Position numbers and translations under genes: made by a program. A DNA stretch of 64,000 bases, taken from NCBI GenBank assembly GCA_021521415.1, contig JAIQDT010000106.1:131501-195500 (forward strand). The letters are read 5' to 3'. The notes beneath the pieces are model-generated. The model was not told the DNA's origin. It did not search any database and worked only from the letters and a program-made list of their open reading frames with translations. The stretch comes from Bidens hawaiensis. Lineage: Eukaryota > Streptophyta > Magnoliopsida > Asterales > Asteraceae. Shown piece after piece: positions 19,268 to 31,787 of the stretch (the first letter of the stretch is position 1; each line of letters starts with the position of its first letter).

Positions 19268-22058
19268 TCATGTAAAATCCGCTTGAGGTGGTTCAACGTT
19301 AACACAAGGAGGAAATAAGGCTTCCTTAAGCATCCACACTTTTTCGCAAAAGGCGTGAATGAGTAATTTGTAAAGATGCACATAGGAGAACGCGTATACT
19401 GTAACCGGGAAGAATGATATTATGTATAAGAAAACATTTGTCCAGCTCTGGCCACTACTAATGGTTAGTATAAGGGTGGCTGCAAATGCTGCCATCATCA
19501 TTGACACCGAGAGTATCAACAAAGTGATGCCTAGCAGCAGTTTATTATGAAGAGAGTACCGAAAGTCATTTAAACGAAATGAAGATGTGAGGATGGAAAG
19601 GAACACGATAACCGATGTCAAAGAGAATGTGAGCGAAAGGGCGTCTGCAAGAGCAAAGACAATAAAAAAAGGTTTGCTCTTGAGAAGTGGATATCCTGTA
19701 TTTTGATTCGGGCCTCCGGGCACAGTGTATGCTGCAGCAAAGGCAACCGTGGCTATAAGAACAGCAACAATGGAGCAACTCTCTGCTGTGTCCTTCATCC
19801 ATTCTTTGGCATTAACCCGTAGTTGTGTTGTTTTCTCAAGAAGCATTTGTTCAGCAGTCTCCCCGTTAAAATTCTGTTGCAGTGTGCTTAACAATGGGCA
19901 TATGTTTCTCATTTTCTGCACGCGTCAACAAGAACAAGCAGAAACTTAATATATTATGTATGCAAGACATAAATTGACATTAACTAACTACGTACGTACG
20001 TACTTCAAACAAGATTAAATCATCTCTGAGAATTATAGCAGGATTTCTGTTGTCTTCCTCGGCTTTGCTATCTTTAGCCTCCACGCTAAACATGTGTAAT
20101 AGCGAATATCCTTTTATGTCTATCTTTCCTCTTAGCCTTCTGACAGAATGTGCCATATTGATTACAATATCGATGATATCTGTTCTTCGGTATCTAATAG
20201 CGACGTGCAGAATGTTGCGCCCTTCCCCATCAATGTGTTCTACCGCCTGTGGGTAGACATCTAGTATTTCCTTGACAATCTCTGTACAACCACCTTTTGT
20301 TGCTAACAACAATGGAGTGTCGAGGATAGGGCCAAACTCTTTTTTTTCCGGTTGGCTAACGTTCCCTTCGTATTTGTGGAACCTGGGTCTACTCAGATCA
20401 TGTCTGGACACCGTGTTCTTCCATGACTTGTCTTTTTTAACCAATATCTTTACAAGTTTTTTAGCCGATTCACATTTATGCTTTCTCTTTCGAATTTCTT
20501 CAATCAATGGTATCTTACTACGCTTTTTTGTGTATATTACTTTTTCTGGACTACAATCAATGTCTGATCATCCACAAATTAATAAAAGTTAGCAAATTAA
20601 TGATTATACATAAACACATATATACTTACATACATACATAAATACATACATGTGTACATATATAGGGAAATACGGGAAAGAAAACCCATGTGAGTTTAGA
20701 AAAATATAGTAACCCACTATGTGGGAGGGATCCTAATTTTGTCTTTTGACTTGATCCCCTCACACATGATATCACCCTCTCTCCTATGTCATTCTTTTTA
20801 TATCTATCTTCTCGAAAAAAAACTAGAGCTAAAAAATGCACCGCATCTCCTTCAACCAATGTTTTCAGACTTGGCCCGGACGTCGACCCGGACTCCTTAC
20901 CGGGTCAAAGGTCTGACCGACCCGGGAGGACGGACCAGTGTTTGACTCGGATGACGTCATAAATAATTTAAATATATATTTACATATATATATAATTCAT
21001 ATACATATAAAAAATAATAATAACAAAAAATAATAATAATAACAAACTTTAATGTTTATTTATGTTTTATACATTGTTTTTTAAATATATGTGATTTATG
21101 TTTGATCAGTAGAGACATCAATGAAGCTTGGTTGATTGGCTTATGAGGTAATTATTAAAGCTTCTATCTCTGAAATGACCCAAGTTCGTATCCTGGCATG
21201 CACATTTCATTTTGGATTTTATAAAAAATGGGTTTTACCGGTCCACCCGCCGGGTCAACCGGTCCGGGCCGACCGCCACCCGTGAAACCCGGCCGGGTTT
21301 TTAGAAACGTCCAAAATACGTTAACCCGGCCCGGTATAGGGACCGGGTCCAGGTCCGATCGGCCGGGCCGGGCCGGGTTTCAAAACACTGCCTTCAACCA
21401 AATTGAAGAACCTTTTCAGTGGTGTATGTGAGAGCTTTTAATTGTTGCTTATTTGATGTTTGAAAAACAAAAGCTATTTGACATAGCTCCTTCAAAGGCT
21501 AGCTTTAACATGGACCTTTTCAAAAAACAAATAAGCAAGGTTCAAAAGCTTATACAAACACCTTTTTCGTCTCTGTTCACCATGTGGATCGTTCTGTCTC
21601 TGCTCCTTGCCACACTGAGGGTCAGACATTATGAGTAACGCTTCGAGCGGTACGAGCAATGAGTAAAAATGCACGAGCAACAAGCCGTGTTAGAGTTATC
21701 TGGTTTTTTTGCTAAGATTTATTGTATTTAATTTGGGGGTTTTTAATTGATTGTCAATTTTGGAGAAACTTTCCCCACAAACCACAAATGTGGCCAAAGC
21801 GTATCACCAACATATATCAAGGGCTATTCAATCTCAAATATATCATCAACTATTACCCACACATATAGCAAAATTTGTATGTTGTAAATTCCTCGATTTC
21901 TTGTACCGATAGGTTTAGGGTATGGCTATTTCCTTGAAGAACTTTAGGATTAATTTCATATATAGCTTTACAAACATCTAAAATATTATATATTCCCAAT
22001 TTTTAACTATTTTTAAAAGGGCATATATGAGATTTTAAGTTTTTGCATGGTTGTATAT

Positions 22059-22155
<97 letters not shown>

Positions 22156-24468
22156 TGGGTTAGGTTCAAATAAGAAGTTTGATTTTCCTAAGAAGGGTAC
22201 GAAGAAGGGTTTTTTAGTCTAACACTTTAATCTCAAAACCCACTTACATTCATTTCAAAAACCTATTTACATAAAACCCACTTACATCTTCACTAATCTC
22301 CTATAACCACCACCACCCCACCGCTCACTGCCACCACAACCGTCACCCACCGCCGCCACCTTGCTGGAAAAGTCCAAAAAAACACAATGGAAAACACTAT
22401 GAAAAACACAATGTATAAAACACAATGGAAAAAAACACTATGAAAAAAAACATAATAATAAAAACACAATAAAAAACACAATTGTATGACACAATGTAAA
22501 AAATACAATGAAAAAAACACAATGAAAAATTCTATTGTATAAGACAATTTTGTAAAACACAATTTGTAAAAAACCCACTAAATATTTTTTAATTTTTATA
22601 TTACAATATGGTACTCATATAAAAGATAAAAAGACACTCGTTATTATGGTGAACTTGTTTTTCAATAAAAACGTCGTAAAAAAAGTCATGGACGTTTTAA
22701 AATGATGGAGGAATTTGGCATGTGCCTTATATGTGGAGAGAGAAAGTCAACAAATGTGTTATTCCTTTTATGTCATTTCCCTTATGTTCACACTTGATTT
22801 CCATACAAAACTAATCTCAACCCTTCATATTCAAAATCAATGGACAAGATTACTTCTCATCCTTCCTATAAAAACTATACTTCCTATTATAACATAACCC
22901 TATATATATATATATATATATATATAGGGGAATTTCTTTGGAGATTTGAGAATCACTTTGAGTTTTAAGAACTCGAAAGAACTCAACGTAACAAAAAAAT
23001 TTTGAATTTTTTTTTTACATATATGTAGGTTACATGCACGTAAAAAAATTACATAATTTTTTACACACCGAGTCGACATTTTACATATGTGTAACGGACG
23101 TTTAAATTAGTGTAATTATCACTGTACATATTTATTCTTTCTTATACTTTAATTTTTTAATCAAATTTAATCTCAGCCACATAATCTAATCTATTTACTC
23201 ACTATGTCCCGATCAAAGTTTCTTAGTTTGAAAAACACAAAGTTTAAGGTGGATTGAATGATTACTTTTTTTGCTAACCAAATAACAATAATGCCCTTGG
23301 AAAATGGGTCCACCATATTGTTTATTAATGCTAGTTGTGTGTGCATAAGGGTAAAATTAGAAATTGGCTAATAAATTTTGAAATTGAACATTTGTAATGG
23401 GACAAATAAAAAATGAAATATGAACACTTTTAATGGGACGGAGGGATTAATTAAATATGCAGTTAAGTATGTAGTTCTTATGTTTTTAAAACTCAACAAG
23501 GTTCTCAAAATATCTCTCCCTTATATACATATATATATATATATGTGTGTGTGAAGTGTATATATGAAATTGCTGGTTTTTTCCAAAAAGAAAAGTGTTG
23601 TAGTTGGAGTGAAGTGCATGTGTTAATAAATTAAGAGTTGAAATTAAATGCATGCAAGTAGTATCGATCCTTACAATCGTATATTAGCTTCTTAAAGAAG
23701 TTGTCTCCAACTTCATTATCGAATGGGGAAGGGTTCAATGATAGAAGTTGAAGAGCCGTCAACCCATGTCCATCTTCCTCCGCAATCAGTTTTGGATATG
23801 TTCTAGTTATGGAAATGGCCAGATCTGTCCGTCCAGATACATACATATATATATGTAAGAGATCATGATCATCGATCGACTTTAACAAATTAAAACGAAC
23901 GTATGAACGTACCAAAGTTGTGGCTGAGGATGGCTTGATGTAGTATGGTAGACTTATCACTAGATCTCCGAAGAAACAGCTCCGCATCTTCTCCTTTCTC
24001 CCGTACTTGATCAACGAGCAAGTGGAAAATGCGGGACTTGCCATAGCGGACTGCACGAAAGAGAGGGGTCTCTCCCCGCGAGTTGCGCTTGGAGAGCAAA
24101 CAAGGGGCCCTAAGCAACATCTCCCTAGCGGCCTCCACCGTCCCGTTGTTGGTGGCTGTCTCGTGAAGTATGGTGTTCCCACTGCTATTCACCCATGTCA
24201 GCCTCTCGAATTGGCTTTCAGGCAAGGAACGGAGTAGGGCGACGACGAGGTTGTTGCGCTTATTGAAACTTGCAACATGAAGAATGGTGTCATCATGTAT
24301 GGTTAGTATGTGAAACGGACCATTGGGCAACTCCTTGCACGTCTCGAATACCTTGATATCTTCTCCTAGTGATAGAGCGTTATATAGCTCCATGTTAGTC
24401 TGGTCAACATCATCTACTTTAGATACAATATTGATATTCATTGATGATGATGATGAATAATTAAGCAT
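19268..24468 (-). CDS. Ankyrin-repeat PGG-domain membrane protein (ACD6/ITN1-like), intact, copy A
   Basis: Four exons, complement(join(19268..19915, 20004..20539, 23675..23824, 23913..24468)), total 1,890 nt, 629 residues. Phases agree at all three introns. Ankyrin repeats cover about residues 45-235 (DDTILHVASF, GNTILHETA, GETPLFRAV, STILHQAIL) and about 290-390 (TPLLLATKGG, GRNILHVAI). The PGG domain starts near 440 with AKEWMKDTAESC and AYTVPGGPNQ, and four hydrophobic helices follow. Known relatives sit in the plasma membrane or ER and affect salicylic-acid defence or salt response; the role here is unknown. The start at 24,468 (MLNYSS) aligns with the paralogue's MFNNS; an in-frame ATG lies at 24,471. 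The exon 3 acceptor is the AG at 20,540-20,541, not the more canonical TGTAG upstream, which would give a stop. Intron 2 (3.1 kb) is full of MITEs. Confidence 0.85.
20857..21390. mobile_element. hAT-type MITE with CCGG-rich terminal inverted repeats
   Basis: Flanked by an 8-bp target duplication ccttcaac (20,849-20,856 and 21,391-21,398), diagnostic of hAT. Ends are CAATGTTTTCAGAC and the inverse of CAGTGTTTTGAAACCC, with GC-rich GGCCCGG/CCGGGCC repeats inside both ends and an AT-rich core. A box-B-like AGTTCGTATCC occurs near 21,184. There is no transposase. It sits in intron 2 of the intact ankyrin gene. Confidence 0.87.
22053..22153. repeat. (AC)n(AT)n compound microsatellite
   Basis: About 11 AC units followed by about 35 AT units. 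It directly abuts the Mutator-like MITE at 22,154. Confidence 0.97.
22154..22900 (+). mobile_element. Mutator-like MITE, member 1
   Basis: Starts GGTGGGTTAGGTTCAAAT, ends near ATAACCC, and is inserted within (AT)n, so its target duplication is hidden. It is an inverted relative of 25,437-26,313, sharing the CCACC-rich block, the ACACAATG-rich block, and the block around CAACAAATGTGTTATTCC. Confidence 0.7.
22927..23520. mobile_element. TIR-like non-autonomous element flanked by (TA)n
   Basis: Left end GGGGAATTTCTTTGG ... TTTGAGTTTTAAGAAC; right end inverse GGGAGAGATATTTTGAG ... TTGAGTTTTAAAAAC. These form long imperfect terminal inverted repeats between TA-rich flanks, like micron-type or Mutator-like MITEs. 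A Stowaway-like element is nested inside. Confidence 0.5.
23198..23447. mobile_element. Stowaway-like MITE
   Basis: Left end CTCACTATGTCCC and right end GGGACGGAGGGAT form the Tc1/mariner Stowaway signature, flanked by TA dinucleotides. About 250 bp, no coding capacity. Confidence 0.7.
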
Positions 24469-24471
24469 CAT

Positions 24472-27400
24472 ATATATATATAGTGAAGTGGGCAACATGT
24501 ACACTGAGACTGACCCGGGTACGCTAATATATATGACCGAAAAGGGAATCCTCGCTCGCTCGACTGATAAGCAAGGCAGGTACTCTAATTTGCTTTTGCT
24601 TTTCCTATATTATATGCATACAACGACTACTCATGTCATAAAGCAGAAATTAAGCATTTCCCTTTGCGTGTAGCTATTATTAGAAAGACCATCCATGAAT
24701 TGAAATTTACACTTCACAAAAGAAAAAAGAAAAAACGAAGAGATGGATGAATATCATTATACTTCAGTAAAAATATGACTAAAATTAAAAAGAAAAGCAA
24801 AGCTGTCGGTGGATGAAGCAACAAACACAACAATTTTAGCAAAACAAATAAGAGGTTTAACAAAATTATAGACATCTTTTTTTAGCATATATAAGGCATC
24901 CCTCGTTTCAGCCAAATCATATAGCTTCATTTGAGCTTACCGGCTATACAGGCTAAAAGCTTCATCGACGCCTTCATCTCTGATTTCCATGCGTGAAACA
25001 CTAGAAGCTTGTGAAGCTACAGACTAATTTAGCCAGTAAATCCAACTCAGCTTGCATCGGCCGTTTCACCCAAGATACATGAATATCAGGTGCCTCAATA
25101 AGTTAATTTTTTCCTTCCCTGAAGGCTAACTTGGAGATAAAGGCCGATTTGGAGATAAAGCAGTAAAGCGTGCTGAATCATTATTTTGGTACATCGATGC
25201 TTACCCATCAGTTGTACTAAATCCTTTTCGTTTGCATCAACCCGTATTTTATTTTGGCCCAAAATGTTTCCTAAATTATTTTATTTACAGGCAATTAAGT
25301 TTCATTAATCAGATTTAATCATAAAATTAAGTTCTATATAATCAGAGAACTTACAAAGTTTTTCAGTTTGTAACATTCAATATTTTAGGTGGGTTTTATT
25401 TAGATATAAATAGGATGCATAAAACTATAGTTATTAGGGTTAGCTTATAATAGAAAGTATAGTTTTTGTAGAAATGATAGAAAGTAATCTTGTACATTAA
25501 TTTTGAACATGGAGGGTTGAGATTAGTTTAGTGGGAAATCAAGTGTGAACATAAGAGGAAGGGTATAAAAGGAATAACACATTTGTTGACTTTCTCTCTC
25601 TACATGCAAGGCACATGCCAAATTCCCCATCATTTTTAAACGTCCATAACTTTTTTTAGGACGTTTTTTATTGAAAAACAAATTCACCATAATAAGGAGT
25701 GTTTTTTTATCTTTTATATGAGTACCATATTGTTATATAAAAATTGAAAAAAAAAATAATGGGTTTTTTACAAATTGTGTTTTACCAAAATTGTGTTTTA
25801 CAAAATTGTGTTATACAATAGTATTTTTCATTGTATTTTTTTTCATTGTGTTTTTTCCATTGTGTCATATAATTGTGTTTTTTATTGTGTTTTTAACATT
25901 GTGATTTTTAAATTGTGTTTTTCGTAGTGTTTTCCATTGTGTTTTTTCGACGACCGTTTTCCGTTGACTTTTTTTCGGCTACTTTTCGGTGAATTTTTCG
26001 GAGATTTTTCCGGCGAAATTTCTCGGGGATTGTTTTCCAGTGACTTTCCGACGACTTTTCCGGTGAAATTTTCCGGCAAAATTTCCATAGACTTTTCCGG
26101 CGAGGTGGTGGCGGTTGTGATGGCGGTGGAGTGGTGGTGGTTGTAGGAGATTAGTGAAGACGTAATTGGGTTTTATTTAAGTGGCTTTTTTAAATTAATA
26201 TAAGTGAGTTTTGAGATTAAAGTATGTGAGTTTTGATATTAAAGTGTTAGACTAAAATACCTTCATTCCTAGCCTTTTTAGAAAAATCAAACTTTTTCTT
26301 TGAACCTAATCCATAGTTATTAAATAAATATAATGATTGAACAAATTAACTAGCACTTTATAAATGTATAAGTCATAAATAAAAGTCTGGATTTCACGAT
26401 TATAGAATATAACTTTATTATCTATATATATATTTTTGTATTTGAAATCTCAAATTGCTCGATCGGTACTCATATTGTGTTTTATTTTTGAATCAGTTTA
26501 AATAACATGCAGTTTCACGCTATAACTAAACGTGGTCAATTGTTTAATTAAAAATTAAAACGGTGATCAAAATATATAATAGAAACTCAGTGCTCCTCTA
26601 ACTATATATATTTCTAGGCAATTTGGAATTCTTGTGGCCGGTTGTCTATGTGAGAAAATTCTTTGGTCTAGTTATGGAATCCGTGTTTTCATTAAGAAAA
26701 CAAAATCATTTAATTGCCACATTATTTAAATATCTTTTCCACAAAAGAGGGTTACACGATTTTAAATAAATAAAATTAAATGGGAGAAATTTCATATGAA
26801 AAATGATAAAGAAGTTTAGAATGTTGATATTTCTTTGTCTCCTAGCTAGTTTCTAATGCAAGGCATATATAACACAACTCATGTCATTGTCACACAAACA
26901 CATATATAGTACGTAAGTAAAAAGGCGTTTATTCAATGCACAGGATCATATCATGCTCTACAAATATATGTTAGAAATTTTATACAGAAAGATCACATTT
27001 AAAAACGAAATTTATAACAATTATTTAATGGCCCAAAATATAGCTATACGTTAATGAAACTATTTAAAAGTTGACCAGTTTAAACAATATTCGCATATAT
27101 CAATATGAACTTGAAAACCAAAGATACGTGTGCCTCGAAAACCATCCAAGGCTGGTACGTGTGCCTCGAAAATGCATACACTGCCTTATTTTTTGTGTTG
27201 AATTAATGTACATAGTTGAAATTCACTGCGTAACTTGGCTTCACAAATAGTACTATTCTTATAACATCGATCAAACGAAGATTATGCTAAAGTAAATAGT
27301 AATTATCCTCCGTTGTATATATTAATGTCCCTTTTTGTTTAGTTGGCAATGGGATCCTATCAAATTTTCGATCTTACTGATTAATAATAAGAGTATGAAT

Positions 27401-27595
27401 TAAACTTAATGAAATGCATGCATCCACTAGACAAAATATGCTTATTTTACTCCTGCATTGAAAAGGGAAACTACCATCGAAAGTCAAAACTGACTATTGT
27501 AGTGGAGCATACAAAATACCATCCAAAAACCTAACTTTATTCAACCCTAGACTTCCATGGTCACAAATATCAAACTCAGTTACGATGTTTCCCCC
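24472..27595. other. Intergenic region between ankyrin gene and STIG1 pseudogene
   Basis: Contains the presumed ankyrin promoter (TATA-rich run at 24,469-24,482), a 24,880-25,270 block with no recognisable coding frame, and a Mutator-like MITE. From about 26,580 it also holds the upstream flank of the STIG1 paralogue, which resembles 29,600-30,805. Confidence 0.6.
25437..26313 (-). mobile_element. Mutator-like MITE, member 2, inverted relative to member 1
   Basis: Flanked by a 9-bp target duplication tagttatta (25,428-25,436 and 26,314-26,322), the Mutator-class length. Ends are GGGTTAGCTT and the inverse TGGATTAGGTTC. It shares most of its sequence with 22,154-22,900 in opposite orientation. 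Exons 1-2 of the intact ankyrin gene lie between the pair. Confidence 0.78.
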
Positions 27596-27677
27596 TATAA
27601 GTACATGATTTCAAATATCAGACCTTTCTATATTAATTCCACAATACATCTCACTATCCTTTTCTTTCTAAAACATC

Positions 27678-28100
27678 ATGACCACCAGCATAAAGAAAAT
27701 CTTGATCACACTAATAATTCTAATGGCTTTGGCCGTTAATCTTTCCGCAACGCCTATTGAAGACGATGAGGAAGATATTTTTTCTACCTCTGGTTCCCTT
27801 AGAGGACGAGTCGGTTCCTTGCCCAACACTCAATTAGGGGATTGTTGAAATGCAATAAGAACCCAAGGTTGTGCCGGGCAAAAGGAAGCCCGGGGCCAGA
27901 TTGTTGCAAAACAAAATGTGTAAATGTTAAGATTGATAAACAAAATTGTGGGCTTTGTGGGAAAAAATGCAAGCACCCAAGAGATTTGTTGCAAGGGAAA
28001 ATGCGTTAACTTGATGGAAGACAAACATCATTGCGGAGGGTGCAACAATAGATGCAAGAGAGGGAATTCTTGCGTTTATGGAATGTGTAGTTATGCATAA
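27678..28100 (+). pseudogene. Broken STIG1-like paralogue
   Basis: Homologous to the STIG1-like genes from signal peptide to the C-terminal CVYGMCSYA-type ending, and it keeps the core promoter (TATAAGTA at 27,596). A 1-bp deletion near 27,800 shifts the frame, and a TGA at 27,846-27,848 stops it after 56 codons. A 1-bp insertion occurs near 27,975. Similar 5' and 3' flanks show an older local tandem duplication of the STIG1 unit (about 3 kb). It has the ancestral cysteine pattern (CC retained, no extra Cys before HCGGC). Confidence 0.9.
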
Positions 28101-29599
28101 GAGAGAAAACAAATGTGTGTTTTAATTGCAAATAGCAATTCATTTTATTTAATTTAATGTGACAGAGTCGATATGTAACTAATTAAGCTCGTTGATAGCT
28201 CAATTGGTTACATTATAAATTCATTAAAGTCATTTATCTTGAATAATACTTTATCTCAAGTAAGTTTAATCATATAGCGTTATTGTTTTAGTCACTAGAA
28301 ATGTGTAACGGTATACAATTTTAAATTTACAATTATTTGACGTAGTGGTACATATTGACTAGAATATTATAAATCATTTCCAATACAAGGAGAATGTGAT
28401 ATTTAGAATGAATATTTAATAATATTATACGTTTACAACAAGGTTCACTATATTGAAGTGTTAGAACATATTAGATCACTGATCGATCCATCAGGCCTTG
28501 TAATAATATGATAACATATAAATACAATGCCTAAGAAAGGTTCTAACGAATTCATAAACCTTTCATTCAGATTTAATTCTGAGGTAGCTCACCTAATTAA
28601 CCAATTAAACCATCAATCCTTCTACCACCGGGGTAGGTAAATAGCCTTAATTTACAACACATAATCACTAACCTAAAGATGGTTCTATCAACGTGTTATT
28701 TACAAAACCACAAGGATTAAACATATAATAAGTTAAATATAGATAATCATACAAATCATAAGAGTAAAAAATAAGACTTTACTAAAATCAACAAAGGTTC
28801 ACAATCAAGTCAAACAATATCAAAAATCATTTAAACCCAGATGATACGAACAAGTTTAGCTTCACATAATGTATGAAAAGAAAACAAACAGTAGAAAAGA
28901 CATAAGCATCATAAAATCAAAAGGAATAAATTGTATATGGCAGCGAATCCGCTAATCTTCACTTCCAAACCAAATGCGTCATTCCTAGAACAAAGTTAAA
29001 ATCGCTTTCAATAGTATATTAGAGGCTTAATTAGACATCGAACACATGAATAATGGACGTCATTTGTGTTTAAATACTTGATTTTTAGGGTTTCGCGAGC
29101 GCGGGATACACCTGTATGATATCACATGGCCCCTGCCGGGAGATTATATATCAGTTAAACATGTCGGCCACAAGATGTAGATTTTTTTTTTGAACAAATG
29201 ACTTTCGAATACGGCTCATGTGGCTCCAAAAAGTCTTGTTCTTTGCAAATTTTCACGTCATGTTCTGCACTTGCTCCGTTAGTTTTCTTCCAAAGTACTC
29301 TTCTTGAACACCATCCAATTCTATAAATTCACAATATGAACGATCAAGTACCATATTTGTAGAGAAAAAACTCATTAAATGATGAACAAATTTAATAATT
29401 GTTAAATTTAAGTTAAATTGCAAAAAATAATCAATAAATTGCTACTAAGTTTAAACCGATTTAACATTAATAAAATTTATATAGGATGAAACAAATAATA
29501 AAACTTGAATGCATTTGAGAAAAAGAAAAAATTGGAATCATATTTAGTACGTTACTAGCTTTTCTAGAATTTGTGTTTGTTTGACTTCCGAAAATAATG
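28101..29599. other. Intergenic DNA without recognised gene
   Basis: AT-rich. A block at about 28,480-29,350 has mixed composition and a GC-rich core near 29,090-29,140 that looks like transposon sequence, but no termini or coding motif were found. Confidence 0.5.
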
Positions 29600-30805
29600 G
29601 TCACAGTACGTAATAGAAACTAATTAAGTGCTTCTGTAACTATATATCTCTCTCCTCAATTTAGGATACAATTCTTTGGTCTTACGGAATCCGCGTTTTT
29701 CATGAAGAAACTGGCATATAGTTTAATTTTCTAGAGATGACACTTTAATATCATTCATATAAAAGTGGCTTAAACAATTAAAGTTAAATGGGAGTAATAT
29801 CCTTCATATTTGTCATATTTCAAAACTTACAAAGTTCATTTGAAAAGATAACTAATAAATAGATTCGAAATACATATATCTATCATAGAACCTGTATATA
29901 TAAACAGTTGAGCAAAAAACACTTACGATGAGCGCGCGACTATATGGTTGTAAATTTATCTATATATACGTATATGGTTGTATATTATGTATTCCTTGTT
30001 GTATTCAAGATAGCTAGTTACCACAATGCCAATCAAAAACAAGCAATTGGCTTTTCTTTTTTTACATGCGGATTATCATCAAAACATTATCATTATCAGG
30101 TTGTAAGTTCGAAGTACCATCACTTAGAAGCAATCATCAATGTTTTAAAGCAATAAGTTTAAAATAATAGTATTCGTTGGTATTTATGTATGCATGCATG
30201 GGATGTGTATAATGTAATCCATAAACAACGAGCTCGTATGATAATAATCTATGTGTGCCTTAAATCTAATATCTTTTTTGGATTGCAAATAAAATTATAA
30301 AAAAAGCGTTGAGAGTTTGTACTACGTACTAGAGTAGATTACCGAGCCTCAATTTGATCTTAAATCTTGTTGGAAAAGTTACGTGTTCGTGTGTGCGGAG
30401 CCTCGTTAGGATCTTACTAAGCAAAATATAACAAAGGAATGTTCCTCTTTAAAATTTGTTTCATTTTGAACACGTTTTGTGGTGATTACGTTATCGGCTA
30501 TGTCGCTATGACTAGCCTTGTGCATCCAATAACACTTGAGAAAACCACTTATTACTAGCTAGCAAAACTACTGTGCTAAAGCCATTCTAGATTATAATAA
30601 AAATTAATGCCCCTTTCTGTTTAGTTGGCAAGCATCCTATCAAATTTCCAATCCTAAAAAAATGTTACTCCTATTTGGAAAACGGAAAATAACATCCAAG
30701 TCAAAATTGACTATTTTTAGTGGAGCCTTAACTTGCTACAAAAATACCATCCAAAAACCTAACTAATTTATTCAACCCATGACAGCCTAACTCAATCGAT
30801 CACTT
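29600..30805 (+). promoter_or_regulatory. Former upstream promoter region of the STIG1-like gene, separated by the Tat insertion
   Basis: Collinear, diverged similarity to the upstream flank of the STIG1 pseudogene (26,580-27,590). Shared blocks include TTCTTTGGTCT...ACGGAATCC, the CTGTTTAGTTGGCAA block, TAGTGGAGC and ATACCATCCAAAAACCTAACT. It ends at the ccaat target site of the retrotransposon. The matching core promoter is now at 42,932 onward, 12 kb away. Confidence 0.75.
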
Positions 30806-30810
30806 CCAAT

Positions 30811-31773
30811 TGAAGAAACACTAGATGAACCCTGGGCAGATTATAGATAATCTGGGGGTTAAGTAATGTTTCCCACGAGGATGAGGTCCAGCAGAGAAGG
30901 TTTGTTCTTCAGGGGACCTGCAAAACAGACACCGTAAGCTCGTCACTGAGAAGGGGGGGTTCCTCCTTGTGACCACCCTCCGGCGTGAGAATCAGACTAG
31001 ATTGCTCTGAATATAAGTGTATATTAAGAGATTGCTAGATAAGAGAGATATCAGATGATGTCCTTACCATTCCAAGGTGTTGGAGTATTTATAGCCGAAG
31101 GTAGGTTTCCTAGAAGGTACAGCCGGCTGAATAGTATTCATGTTCCACCAACAGTGGATTACGCACAAGCCATGCTGGTTGGTGGATAGGCTACGGCCAA
31201 CAGTAAAGGTCGGCTGTACACTGTTCCTTTACTGCAGGCTACGCACTGTTCCACCAACTGTAGGCTGCGCACGTCCCATCGTAAGGGTTGGTGAGTAGGC
31301 AGCGGCTAATAGTGACAAACAGTACTAGAGGGTGTTCCTCCTCGTATTGTTGTCGGTGAGCTGTCACCCTGTGATTGGTTCATGGGCTGTTCTGGTTAAA
31401 TTGTCTGTTCCGCCCATACCTTAGTAGGTATAGTACGAAAGATCTTCCAGAAGCATACGGACTGGCTCATTTAGGCGGGAGTATTCCTGCCTTGCTCATT
31501 CCTTCATGTGACTACTGAAGTAGCTAATGCCTTTTGCGTGTAGCCTTGCTGTTAGTGCGGGTAGCCTTCCCTGATGGCTTGTATCCGCAGCTGCGGGAAC
31601 AGGCGGGGTACTTCACCATTGGGAGGCTTTCCCTGCGGGTACAGTTGGCGTACTGCGCGTAAGGTTCTCTGAGCATGGTGGGTCCTGCTGGAGCAGTTGG
31701 TCGTTGCGCAGACGTCCCTGTTCAAGGTGAGTCTTGCGGGTCCAACTGGGCTCTGCTGGGACCTACCTCTTCA
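30811..31773 (-). repeat. 3' LTR of the Tat element
   Basis: 963 bp, TG...CA on either strand. It differs from the other LTR by about nine substitutions and a 2-nt poly-G indel (by eye), near 0.9 % divergence. Confidence 0.95.
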
Positions 31774-31787
31774 AGTCCCCCCAGTCC
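31774..31787 (-). other. Polypurine tract of the Tat element
   Basis: On the minus strand GGACTGGGGGGACT abuts the 3' LTR start TGAAGAGG. Confidence 0.85.

Larger units (their letters stand above)
1..21140. repeat. Copy A of a ~42.86-kb tandem segmental duplication
   Basis: This stretch recurs collinearly and in the same orientation at 42,856-64,000. The offset is 42,855 at the left end, 42,858 near 5 kb, 42,871 near 8-14 kb and 42,868-42,872 later, so only small indels separate the copies. The 943-codon ORF shows about 15 differences in 2,832 bp; around STIG1 there are about nine in 600 bp. The homology is cut by both window edges, so the real repeat may extend further. A recent tandem duplication is the simplest reading; a join of two haplotypes in the assembly is the alternative. 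Confidence 0.95.

Noticed and set aside
22293..22562. Minus-strand hydrophobic ORF in the Mutator-like MITE
   Set aside because: It is produced by the ACACAATG-rich low-complexity block and is interrupted in the sister MITE.
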